From NCBI RefSeq assembly GCF_043290135.1, contig NC_134705.1, positions 53,971,771 to 54,035,770 of the forward strand: a stretch of DNA of 64,000 bases, read 5' to 3'. The DNA is from Rhipicephalus microplus (taxonomy: Eukaryota; Arthropoda; Arachnida; Ixodida; Ixodidae). This document shows, in pieces, positions 30,405 through 42,500 of this stretch. The notes below the pieces were generated by a model that was not told the DNA's origin, searched no databases, and saw only the letters and a program-made list of their open reading frames with translations. The position numbers were made by a program, and so were the translations under genes. Numbering within the stretch: position 1 is the stretch's first letter; each line of letters starts with the position of its first letter.

Positions 30405-31250
30405 AAGATCAGGGGTGCAACAGCCGAAATACAACTTGGAGAAATTTTAGGAGCAGAAAAATATTACTTTTGAAGCACTAAAATGTAAATTTTGAGCAGG
30501 TTACAGGGAATAAGATGTGCAATTTTCATCACTAGATATCAAATTTTGAGCGGTATAAATAAGAAAGCTTACATTTAAAAACAAAATATGCATAAACCAT
30601 TCGACATCACCTAAATTGTGCAGTGTAAAACATGAGCCCTGCTGTTTCAACAAAAGTGTTATTTTGAACCACCCCACTGAGCCAACAATCAAAAAGTCCA
30701 TATTAGCATTTGCTGTGCCTGTAAAATCATTTGAAAGACTCTGAGAATTTAAATATGGATCTGCCAAGCTAGCGACCATGAAATTTGGGAGATTCCTGAA
30801 ACCGAAGAGCAGAGGTGGTGAAAGAAAAAAAAAACTGGTGCACAATTTAGTTTTTTTTTAGGGAAGCAGAAATGTCATACACTGCTCCAAATCATTTCCA
30901 GTAGCATATTTAAACATCAGTGATTACACTGATACTCATAATTAGGCAACGTACAAAGGCATGAGTAAGTGAACATTATGGGCAGAGTCCCGTGACTAGG
31001 GATAACAGCCCCTTCCAAATCTCAATACGCTATTCCATAAAGCACCGGTGTAAGATGGCAAACGTGGCCTATTCAGGATTCCCTGCATGGGTTAGAATCC
31101 CAAGCCAACAAATTTGCAAATCACTACACCTCCCCTTCCCCAACTTCCCACCTTGTTTTTTTCCCCACCGTGGGGTTAGGTATCGCTTCGGCTCTCCCTC
31201 GAAGGCGCGTTCGACCAGGTAAAGTAACAACGGCGTGCACCCGTTGACCT
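30405..31250 (+). repeat. Dispersed repeat copy 2, uninterrupted
   Basis: The least interrupted copy of the family broken up at 18955-26750. It starts at 'aggggtgcaacagcc' right after the Penelope fragment and ends near 'gcgcgttcgaccaggtaaag' at about 31228. No coding potential is evident. Its value is as a template that shows where LINE-C and the LTR element inserted in copy 1. Confidence 0.65.
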
Positions 31251-34200
31251 AGCGACAGTACCGCAGATGTACATCGCCAGGACCGTGGCCGGGACGCCGC
31301 AACTTCAAGACAAAAAAAAAAAAGGCGGGGGGGGGGGCTCAGAGTTTTCAATGAAATAGGGAGTGTCCAGTTTTTTTTTTTCTTTTAAGCTTTGTTCACG
31401 AACTGTGCGATATTTCACGGCAGCTCTTAGAACATGAATCAGTTTTTGAAGCTTACCGAGCTTTCGCCTGCAGATCAAAACAGCATTGAGAGGAAATGAC
31501 AGTTGCTATGGGCCCATCCTACAGACGTAATCTATAAACAAAGAACCCTGTGAGCTGAGGCCACAGATGGCAGAGGCCTTGCCAGAAATTTTTTTCGAAG
31601 GGTCGTCACTTTGATTAGCATGGGTCCCAGCTTGGTAGACCGTTATTTTCTGCTCCCCTATATTCCATAGGAAAATATTGGGAGAGCAGAGGCACGGGCC
31701 TGGTGTGCCACCCGCTACTGGTGGACGGGAACCAGTGTGGTCGAGTACACACATAGAGAAGGAGAGCCAGTAGGGAGGGTGAGAGTGGCACAGGCTACTG
31801 TTAGATTACCTTGGCGAGAAAAGTAGCTCTAACTGGAGCGGCACATGTATGATGTAAGAAATAAGGTTGCGTCCAACGTGCTGGCCGAACACACAGAAGC
31901 AACTGGCAACGAAATAGACTGGAATAAGGTGAAATTACCAAAATAAAGGGAAAAGATTCGGACTTCCGGGTTATATCTAGACTCTCTCACAATTCAGACA
32001 ACAACGGGGCACATTCTTGAGTGTAATGACAATGACAGTAACTTCCTCCAGATATACACACCTACATCCTATTTTTAAATATATATAACTGGACTGTTCG
32101 CACATTCATTATTAATGTGACAGGGCTCCCGTGCGGAAACCTAAATGTTCCGCTTTTATGCGAGCATTCATGGTTGGTGCTCATGTTAACCCCATAGTTG
32201 AATAACAACCACAACACAAAAAGAGAGGCGACAGTGGCACTACAAGCCGCCGTGAGAGTACCCTCTCGTATGTAGCGCACTGTGGCATGCCGCCGGTAAC
32301 TTTTCCTGTTTTTCCGGATTGTGTAGTCTGCAGAAGTCCGCGCACATAAAGGCAGAGCAAAACAACGCTGTTCGAAAGTTAAGACACTGCAAAGTCACGG
32401 TGAAATCATACATGCAACTGCCAGCTTTCCTTTGCCAGTGCGAGGCGAAATCACGTGATCCAACCCTGCACGTCACAGCGATTGCAGCACTCGCGCCTCC
32501 TGTGGTGGGCCTAACGCCCATTATGTTAGGGAAGCTGCATGACCGACTCTTGGTACACTGAACGGTGCAAGCAATAGAGGAAGACAAGTGGTCAGTGCAG
32601 GGTGAATCAGTGGTTGAAAAGACAGTGACAAGAGACTTTTCGAAAACAGTCAACCATAGATTCTTGGCTCTCTAACGCATTTGTAAGTAGTGTAAATAAA
32701 CATCTTGTATATTATAGAAACCAAATGTCGGTGAATTGCTGAATCAAACCCTTTTATAACATACTATTTCCTGTCATGCAAGTTTTGGTTCGTGTCAAAC
32801 ATTAGTCGGCAAAAAATTAGAGCTCACTCAAACTCACTTATACATACTTCGCGCCTGGGGCTCATTCTAACCCACCGAAGTTTTCTTAAACCAGACTCGC
32901 TCGGCCTCAAGCTCGCTAAAATATTACTCACTCTTACTCATTCAAGCACATGGCTTATTTGAGTATGAGCGAGTCTCCACTAAGTCAACTCAAAAGTGAG
33001 TTGCTGACCTAAGATGTCAAGTTAAGGAGACGATCACAGAGCGCCCAAACTTAATAGGCTAGATTAAATCAATCGATCAGATAGATACTACACAGACCGA
33101 CTGACAGACAGATATGGTTAAGGTGCTTTTAGTTCGCTAAAAATATTCTCTACTTTAAAGAGCAAGTGACTACCAGGAGCTCAGCCCTTAAGGAAAGCGT
33201 CACTTTGAGACTTCAGCTTTTCTGGTTTCTATGAATAGAAAGCACTTACGAGACATTTTAAAACTTGCCACTCTGTACTAGCACCGGTGTCCAAGCGATA
33301 GCTAACACACTGCCCTAAACAAGCCTTGGAATGCAAACCACAGGTCAACAGCATGAGAAAAAATGAATTCCTTGTTATTATGGCAGGACGACAACACTTG
33401 CTAGGCTAAAAAAAATAAATAATTGGAAAACTGATGTGTTTTTGAAACACCCGACAGCGTTGTACAGACCTTGCGTAGAATCTGCTGCCATCTAGCAGAC
33501 ACCGAGGGCATCTCTGCAATGTTGAAGGCTCGGCGCGCTCCACCTGTGCAGGCACGGAATGTCCATATTAACGTGTGGTTGCAGACAGGGGCGGCAATGC
33601 CAACAAATTTTCGTGTGCCATGTTGCTCAGACTGAGGAAACTGGGATGCTAAAAAAATACTTGCAGAAGATTAACCTCTATTTTATTTGACTTCCTCGTG
33701 GCTGACGCGAAGGGCCAGATTTGTTGCTCATTTTGCTGCTTACAATTAAATGCCTGTTTATGTTCTCCGTTCTATCCAGATGCGAGACAGCATAGGCACT
33801 CATCACAGCACGCTCTGTCATGTCATGCCAGAATGAAATGGTTTTGGCACCGTGTGAATGCAGGCACAGACAAACCGGCCTTGTGCACGAGCTTCAAAGT
33901 TGCACCACAGCTACTCATGCTTGCCTCTGCTGCTGTTTACACCATTACTTTGTCGATTACCTTGCGATAACAATTACATATTAGCCACGTAGCTTCTGCA
34001 GGTCATCGATTCTCATCTAATGGAATGGTTGTGCTCGAACATGTTGCTTATAGTTACTTGTTTATTGTAGAGTTTAATAAGGTAACATTTCGTGGTGTGG
34101 TTTGCACAAGTATTGCTTCACTAAGTGTACTTTTTCAAGCATTCCATGTGCTCTTTAAGAGGGGCAGCCAATTTCAGAAGGGGAAACCGAATGCTGTGAC

Positions 34201-34648
34201 CCTCCGCCTGTTCTTGTTATTTTTTATACCCCAAGAACAGTAAATATGTTATTCCAAATGGTGATCCTTCTTCATGAAAAATCTTGTATCCACCTTTGTG
34301 TGCCGTAAAATGTTAATAGATGTCTCAAGTGTGTTAACACTGTTCAAAACTGAACAAATGCTGTTCTGGCAAATCTGTTACCCTTAACTGTTGGTGCGCT
34401 CTCACTGTTTATGCACAAAGGTGGTTTCGCAAATGTTCGGTAGGCGATACACAACAGCCCTGCCGCATTTCCTGAAAGCATTTCCGAATTCTCTTAGCTT
34501 GCCTACAAGCTTTTTTGATCCCTCTTGTTCTTTCATTCTATCTCCTTCCATTCTAAAAACAACACTTACAAATTAACCCCCACATCGACATAGGCCATCT
34601 CTAGTAAATTACGCTTTGCAATGGTGTAACAGAGCTTCGTTAGCCACC
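31251..34648. other. No gene recognised
   Basis: Contains homopolymer runs (a13 near 31311, g10 near 31326, t11 near 31371). Antisense frames at 32240-32653 and 32319-32561, and the frame 33698-33970, lack recognisable domains. A stretch at 32810-33000 is rich in 'actca' and 'gagt' motifs (degenerate pentamer-like simple sequence). Confidence 0.45.
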
Positions 34649-34714
34649 AGCTGTGTCTCGCTATAGCCTCTTCTCAGCCATTCGGCTGAGAAGAGGCTAT
34701 AGCGAGACACAGCT
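34649..34714. repeat. Perfect 31-bp hairpin
   Basis: Arms 34649-34679 and 34684-34714 are exact reverse complements with a 4-base loop. It is followed by a partial third repeat of the arm ('acacagcgagacacagc'). RNA from either strand would form a stable hairpin. Confidence 0.95.
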
Positions 34715-36721
34715 GACACAGCGAGACACAGCTTCCTCATGAATCCCAAATAACTAAAGCAATCCTTATTTTAAAATCCGGCGACTGCTCCGGTTCATTT
34801 AAAAGGCCCCTAAACAACCTCCTAAGATATTTTTCAAACGTTCGAAGTAAACACGTGCATCATATTCAAAATGCTGCATGATCTGTGATTCTCCACGTGG
34901 TAGCGCAACAAGCCGCCAGTGCTCCACAAATTCCAAAAAACAATCCCCCCTTGCCTTTCGGGCTGGCACGTGACATCAAGAAGTTGAATCTGACGTGCAG
35001 AATAAATATGCTGCAATTGGTCAAGCAAGCACCTATGACTTCCTGTTAGCCTGCAAGAAGCTGTCCATGCCACTCGTCGTTTGTCATGATGCCCGCATGC
35101 ATGCACGTGCTTGCAAATCAGGTACTGTGGTCCGTAGGTCAGGGTTCATACCGACACTATTCGTATAAGCACCGGCTGGCACAGCAACAGCAATTCGCCA
35201 ACAAGCACAAAGTTGACAGAGGGCGGAATCACGGCAACCGTAACAAGACAGTGTTTGGAGCAATATGTCATCGATGATGCATGCCACGCAACATTGGGAG
35301 AAGTGCTTGGCAAGAGGGCAAAGCGGCTTCGGGAGAGGTACCAATGGAGGGTAGTGAAAAGAAGAATGAAAGGAGTGATTACTGTGCTTAGATAATCAAA
35401 CGCATTTAACTCCGCTATCACAGCACCGTTTCAAAAAATTTTAACAGCTTTATGATTGTTGTGCACTTGCGCGCAACTTCTTCACCACAACTGAATTTCC
35501 ATCTCTGAGTGGTTAAATATTGCATCTGGTTTCTGGCTGCATGCAGCATAGCACATATTGCGTGCCAGCACCAGCACTCTTCAGGTATTAAAATAATCCT
35601 TGGTGCATGGCTGTGAGATTGTTTGCCTCGAAGTCAAGCGGCAAATGTTTAGACCAGCACTGCTATTTCCACTGATACACACTGTCAAACATCTGGTGCA
35701 GCATGGCATATTCTACATTGATTTTATTAGGATGGTGCAGGAAACTTAGTTTGGCACATTTGTGGGCAGAAACAGCATCACCAGATGGGGAATGGGAGAC
35801 TTTTACATTATTAAAACCACACGAACTTAACAGACAAGGCAAACATAGGAATTCATATGAATTATTACTCGAAATTTCATATTTTGTTTCTGACTCGCCA
35901 CGAATGAATTTTCAAAACGAACTGAAAGGTATTGTTTGGCTTGCAAAGCAAGAAAAAACGAAAAAGTAGGTCAGACCTCCTTTTGTTGTCTGCCAAGCTA
36001 ACTCCGCTAGTAGCAACATAATCACCACCACAACTTTCTTTGCTGCGAAGTAACTGACATAAGTGTTGATGCCACTTTTACTTACTCGTATTGATATCAC
36101 GAAGCTTTTAAACGTCGCTGCTCATTATATCTAATGTACCTAGCAAGTTACACAAGCCTTGTCTAGCGTACTAACCTCCCACACAGAGAACTTCCTCTAG
36201 TTGCAATGAGCCACACTCCACATAATGGCCACGCTGAACCCACGGCAGACTGCAGCAGTTGCCCTTGTTTTAGGTGCATCCTAAAGACGCGGTTGTGCAA
36301 AATGGTGCGACATGTGCTACGTGTATGCACCATTTAGCCAACACTGCCGATACACTGCACAAGTTTGACACCCAGGCACATAAAAATAGCATTGGTGACA
36401 GGAAGGCACTTTTCTAAAAGATACCCGAGACATAGGCAGACGACACAGGCTCCCGTCATGTTGCGGTAAGCTTACACAAGTTGCACATTAAAAGATTACC
36501 TGTACTCTACTATGTACCCTCGAATCGAAAGAAAAAAAGATCGATGAATCGGGTCGCACGTACGCGACTAGCCGCGACTGTTCGTCCTACTTACTCGCCG
36601 AATACTCGCACACTACGGCGAGCGGTTGATTAAGATGCACGTGACAGGTATGAACAACAAGGCACGGCAAGGTTCCTTTTGGCGTTGCATGAGTGGTTGC
36701 CAAACTGGAAGGGTGGTTCTT
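34715..36721. other. No gene recognised
   Basis: Overlapping frames on both strands at 34834-35421 have no motif, and 35703-35969 is a lone short frame. I see no repeat structure. Confidence 0.45.
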
Positions 36722-39500
36722 GCCAGACTGCCGCTAAATTTGGCTGAAAAGTTTTTTTCTGTAGTTGTGGCTTCTCCGTAAGAGTTTGGGGCTAACCGCG
36801 GTGCATTACTTGGCTGAAAATTTTTCTCCTGTAGTTGTGGTTGTGGCTTCTCCGTAAGAGAATGGTGCTAACCGCGGTGCATTTCGCGAGTGCATGAGTG
36901 ACGCTGGCCGTTTTAATTAACGGAATGAACCGAGCCTAGCAGAAGTCGAGCATGGTGCTGCCGTGCAATTAAGAGGCCGTTTTATTTCCGTTTTAATTAA
37001 CGGAATGAACCGCGCATTACAGAATTCGTTTTATTTACGGAATGAACCGCGCCTAGCAGAAGTCGAGCGCGGCGCTGCTGTGCAATTAAGAGGCCGTTTT
37101 AATTAACAGAATGAACCGCGCCTAGCAGAAGTCGAGCGCGGCGCTGCTGCGCAATTAAGAGGCCGTTTTAACTAACGAAATGAACCGCCCATTACAGAAG
37201 TCGAGGCACGTTCTCTTTTTGTGTGCGCAGCCGTGCGATTAAGATATCGCGTCTCAGTATTAGGGATTACGGGGAAAACTGAATAGAGTCGCAGGAGGTG
37301 ATGCGCTGCCCCCCTCCCCACTTACTTTTCTTTTTTTTCTCTCTCAGCTGATTGTGTTGCGTCAACCGCGCGCTACGACGGGGGACGCTACGCCTCCCCT
37401 AGCTGTGTCAGCACAATACATATCGTTCGGACTCGTATATACATGTGATGAATGAGCGTTCCAAGGGTGGTTAATTGGGGTGCGTCGGATATGCTACAGC
37501 TATGTACGCCTGGAAGGCTGCTTTATCGAAGCAGATGGAGCGAATTAAGCGCGACTTGCGCGTACCTGTAAATGGGATCCGGCCGACGAGCCGCCGTCGC
37601 TTACAGGGCCCCACCCACAATAAGCACAAATTGTCTCTCAGCTCGAGAGCGCAGTATAAAACAATAAGGCGGGTACATTGGAATAAAATGGCATAATATG
37701 TCTCACTACACGCTCATCACTCACGATATGGCAGGGATCCCTAAACGAAATATCGGCGAGCGATCACCTCCATTAATCGAAGGAAAGGGTCTTTCACGTT
37801 GAGACGTGGAACGACCAAGTACGTCTCGAGAGGCAAAAAAAGGAGCCTTGCCCCTGTCTACCCTGAATCGCGAGTGTCCCGCGGAGCTGGGACAGCTAGC
37901 TGTTTCCTGCAACCATTGTACCTAAAGTGTGGGTCTGCTCGTTTTTTTGCAGGGGCGATTGTACGTGACGACTTACTGCATCCTGGGTTACCATAATTAA
38001 GCCGAGGTCCTTGCGAATTCCCCATCACTCGGATGTCGGCGGCCGCTTCTGTGCTGTTCCCGACTGTCTGCAGGTCGAACTGCCGCTCGAAGCGATGGCG
38101 TCTTCGACAGTCCAATAATGCGACGGCTCCTGAAATTGTGACAATGTACTTTGCACAACTAACGTTACGGCATTTCATAAGGATCACGATCATAAAGCTT
38201 AGGGATTGTGACCAAGATAGGGAGCACCAAATAAGGAAATTTAACAGGTTTACGTGAGCAAGATTGGCCATGTCTCGACGCCCAATGCACCGAGGTGGAG
38301 TACGGGCCCTGGGTGGGGTACTGTTTACGTGATACGTGGGTCACATCAGGTAGCATCACGTAACGTCGTTCGCACTCCCGCTCAAGTCACCGTTGCTGTG
38401 GAGAAGGAGGGGCACCGAAGTGGAGTACGTGACCTAGGTGTAGTACGATTCGAGGCGTCTTCGCCTATCCCGTATTTTCACACATATGCTCGCGTCGCGT
38501 CGGCGCCGTGACCCACCCCCTTTTTCTCCGCAGACACTCGCGTCGGGTCGGCGCCATGTCAAGCAACGTTAGAGGTCCAAAAAGTTTTTTTATGTTTTTT
38601 ATTCCTGGCGTCTTTGCCCATCCCGTCTTTCTCCGCAGGTGCTCGCGTGGCGTTAGGGCCGTGACCCACCCCCTCTTTCCCCGCGGATGCTGCATCACGT
38701 AGGTGCCCAGTCAACGTTAGAGCGCTCTATCCCCCTTTCACCTCATGACCCTTATAAAATGCTGTAACGTTAGCCATGCAAGCTACACTGTTACCAGTTC
38801 AGGAAGTGTCTCGTCATGGCCACGCCACGGATAGACCCCAGCATTGTCGAAATCGCTGATATCACAAGGTGCCATGGCTGAGACATCATAGCTGAGAGAG
38901 AAAAAAAAGAAAAGTAAGGGGGAGGGGGGAGTGCGCCACCTCCTGCGACTCTATTCAGTTTTCCCCGTCATCCCTAATACTGAGACGCGCTATCTTAATC
39001 GCACAGCTGCACACACAGCAAGAGAACGCGCCTAGACTTCTGCTAGGCTCGGTTCATTCCGGTAATTGAAACGAATTCTGTAATGCGCGGTTCATTTCGT
39101 TAATTAAAACGCCTCTTAATTGCGTAGCAGCGCCGCGCTCGACTTCTTCTAGGCGCGGTTCATTCCGTTAATTAAAACAGCCTCTTAATTGCACGGCAGC
39201 ACCACGCTCGACTTCTGCTAGGCTCGGTTCGTTCCGTTAATTAAAACGGCCAGCGTCGCTCATGCACTCGCGAAATGCACCGCGGATAGCACCAGACCCT
39301 TACGGAGAAGCCACAACTACAGGAGAAAAATTTTCAGCCAAGAAATGCACCGCGAATAGCACCAAACTTTTACGCAGAAGCCACAACTACAGGAGAAAAA
39401 TTTTCAGCTAAAAAATGCACCGCGGAAAGCACCAAACTTTTGCGAAGAAGCCACAACTACAGAAGAACACTTTTCAGCCAACATTAGCGGCAGTCTGGCC
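36722..39500. mobile_element. Foldback-type element with ~0.6-kb inverted arms
   Basis: Left arm 36722-37350 and right arm 38890-39500 are reverse complements with small differences; the centre (37351-38889) is unique. Landmarks: 'gccagactgccgcta' at 36722 against 'tagcggcagtctggc' at 39485, and the inner ends 'ctctctcagct' (37339) against 'agctgagagag' (38890). The arms contain a ~69-bp subrepeat ('ccgttttaattaac' at about 36910, 37094 and 37163). The centre has short open frames but no transposase, and a small repeat of 'ctcgcgt..ggcgccgtgacccacccc' at 38490-38690. The layout is that of foldback elements: long, internally repetitive TIRs and no obvious enzyme. Confidence 0.85.
38480..38700. 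repeat. Small direct repeats inside the foldback centre
   Basis: Three degenerate copies of a unit including 'ctccgcag', 'ctcgcgt' and 'ccgtgacccaccccct' (near 38487, 38530 and 38635). On the minus strand they encode a repeated 'REHLRRKRGWVTA'-like segment, without known function. Confidence 0.6.
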
Positions 39501-42500
39501 GCTAAATTTGGCTGAAACAGTCTGGCCGAGAATGTAGTTTCAATTTTTCATTGCCTGGTACTTATGCTCAAGTGCTATGAAAAGTAAAGTGTAACTTCAT
39601 GTTTGCTGTGAGCTTGACTCCTGCAACCAGACCTCACTTGAAAAAGGTGTAGGCACTATTCTAAATACCTGAATTTTCAATCAGTTGGAATGAAAGATGG
39701 TGTGGTCTCGCATCTTGAGCTTTGTTTCTTTTGTAGATCAACAAGCTCGTGGTCGTAAGTCATGCTTAATTGTCTTTCCTAACTCATTCACATCATAAAA
39801 GCATTCGAGCTTGTAAAGCCACATTTGCAAAAATAAAGATTAGGACCGTGCATGTGCCGCTGAAGAGCAAGAATCAATATCCACGTAACCAATGTGATGA
39901 ATGCTGTGAACCCTGTCGTACATCAAACGGTCCTACAAACATTTTAAGAGGTATGCTTGGTCATAACTCTGACATGGTTTAGTAATACAACTATAGGAGC
40001 CAGAAAGCTTGAATAGGACTGACAGATTAAGTTACGTTAATTAATAAATATTACGACGTCTGATTAAGTTAAAATAATAGTACGTCTGTATAACTTGGTA
40101 TGGATTCATGATATGAGAACAGTACATTGAAGAAGATTAAAAACAAATGAGCCACAACAACACAAGTGCCGATTTGCAACTGAAGTTTACTCGAAATTAC
40201 AGAAAAGATATATACATCCACATAAAAATACGCAAAATTGACCAGCAATACCAAAAAATAAAAAACAAGTTGTACACAAAAGTGAACGATTTGTTTACCC
40301 TGCAGTATAAATGAAAAAAAGCTGATGCATGATTGTTTTTCATTTTGACTGTACCTTCTGAATTAGTTCTTTTTTTTTCAAAACATCATCACAGGACAAC
40401 TCAGGAAGCCTGTGCTCGCGCACGTTACTCAAAAGTTTTTTTTTTCCTTCTTTGTCATGCCAATCTAATAACCAGAAAGCTTACTGGATCTCAAGATTAG
40501 TTATAGTAGTTCATCCCCTACTTGTTTATGTGAAAATCCAGTAGTATGAGCTGTTTTCGACTCCACTGTTGCCATAATTGTTGTGTATCTTCTGCCTTAG
40601 TAGTTATTTTTTGAGTCAACTCTAGCACACTGAAATAATGCTACTATTCAAACTTCCGGCAGCTTTAGTGCAATGAACTGAATTTGTCGCTGACAGCAAG
40701 TCAATGCAGCAAATTTTCCTGCAGTTCACTGAATCAAACACACATTCAAGGCAAATCAAGTAAGAGGACTCCTAGTGATGGCATTTTTCATATTGAAAAA
40801 GTTGTTTGGAGCAAGGCACAGCATTGGATTTTAAGGATGGCCATATAAATTGAAGAAAATGCGAGCCCTAGCTATATACATTTAATAATAATAATAATAA
40901 TATTAATGAACATGTGAGCCGAGTCTGACAGAGGCTATACAAGAAAGCACGTTGATTGTCATTCTCTGATCAGCTTCCAAGCCTCACTTTAGCTTAAGCA
41001 AGCCTGGCTTTATCCATTCATTGTCTGTTGAAAAATAGTAGAAACATAGTACAAATATTTCTCTATTATATACACAGTGTCATTAGAGCAACAATTCGGT
41101 TCTTTTATTTCTAACACAGTTAAAACTTGCAATGTTTAAAGGATATCTCAAAGCTTACATGCCTCTCTTACTGATATTTATGTCTTTCATGCCTTTCATT
41201 AGGCACAACTTCTACACTAACATGTCAACGTGAATATAACAAAGGGCTCAGGCGTGAAAGGTGGTCAAAGAAGACCATGCAGGCCATCGCTCATTTTTTC
41301 GAAGAACACCATCTGCATGCAGCCCCACCAGTGCCCTCTGTCTCCTTTGATTTGAACACACTCCCAGCTTTGATGAAGGTAGTGAGCTTATTAGAGAAAA
41401 ATTTGGTGAGACGGTTTCCATAAACCTGGAAGCTAGAGTATTTTAATCACGTAAAGATGAGTTGTGTGTGTGTATATGTCCCTGTTTCACATCATGGCGA
41501 TGGGCAGCAGGTCATCGAAACAATCTTATCGTGTTTGTTAGGTCGAGATTTCGGTTGGGAACATTGAGTGTTCCCAATGTTCAAGATTTCTTGCAACGTC
41601 CACTATAGCATGAGTTCATGGTTGGTGGTTGACGTGTAGATTGTGTCGCATTGTAGTCTGGCTTCATGTCTCGTCCACTTGCAGTCAGCACTTTTGAGGG
41701 TATGTTCAAGAGCTGTACTGAAGGTGTTGTTAGGAACTAGGTCCAAGTATCTCCCATCAGTGCATAAGAGCCGGATTTGAGTAATGGCTTTCTTCTCCAT
41801 CAGTGTGTATTTCTTTTAATGTTCTTGTGCAAGAAAGGCATCGAAGGTAGGTTTTCATGGCTTTTCAGGGCTGTGCATTAAGTGCTGAGATGCCTGAAAG
41901 GTTTTTCTTTTTGTTATCGTGTTGTCTCAGTCAGGGCTACACAGTCTTCTATTGCTTTATGATATTTCGCTTCATAGGAATGCTCTACGCATGCTTCTTC
42001 AGTATTTTGTACTATTATGAAAGCAGGTACTAGTAGGTGTTGACTGTGGTGCTTTTTTTTTGGTGTTCCACATACTTCTCGCTAGATTCAGTTGCACACA
42101 AAGAAAGAAGTCAAAGTATGGTGGTAACATTCGCTTTGAGTTTTCTGTTATTTTTATTGTATTTTACGCAAGGTCAGTGCCAGGATTGGTCGAAACCGGG
42201 GGTGCACCTACGATAAGCGAGGTCCTTCAGGAGGAGCAGAGAGGCAGGGAACTTGGCCATTGTGTTATGACTATGTTTCCTCTTGGGAACATAGTTGTAA
42301 CACATGGTCATAACACAACACAGGGGTCAGGCAAAAATTGGGGGAGGGGGGTGGGCCTCCAGTCCAGCCTCCCTGAGCCTACCCTGGCAACACCCCCGAT
42401 TCAAGCCTGTGTCATTTGACTGCTGACGACCTCGTGTGACCACTCTTCCTCGCGCACTCATTGTTTGCCAGTTACTTACTCGCCTTATCAGTTGAAGGCT

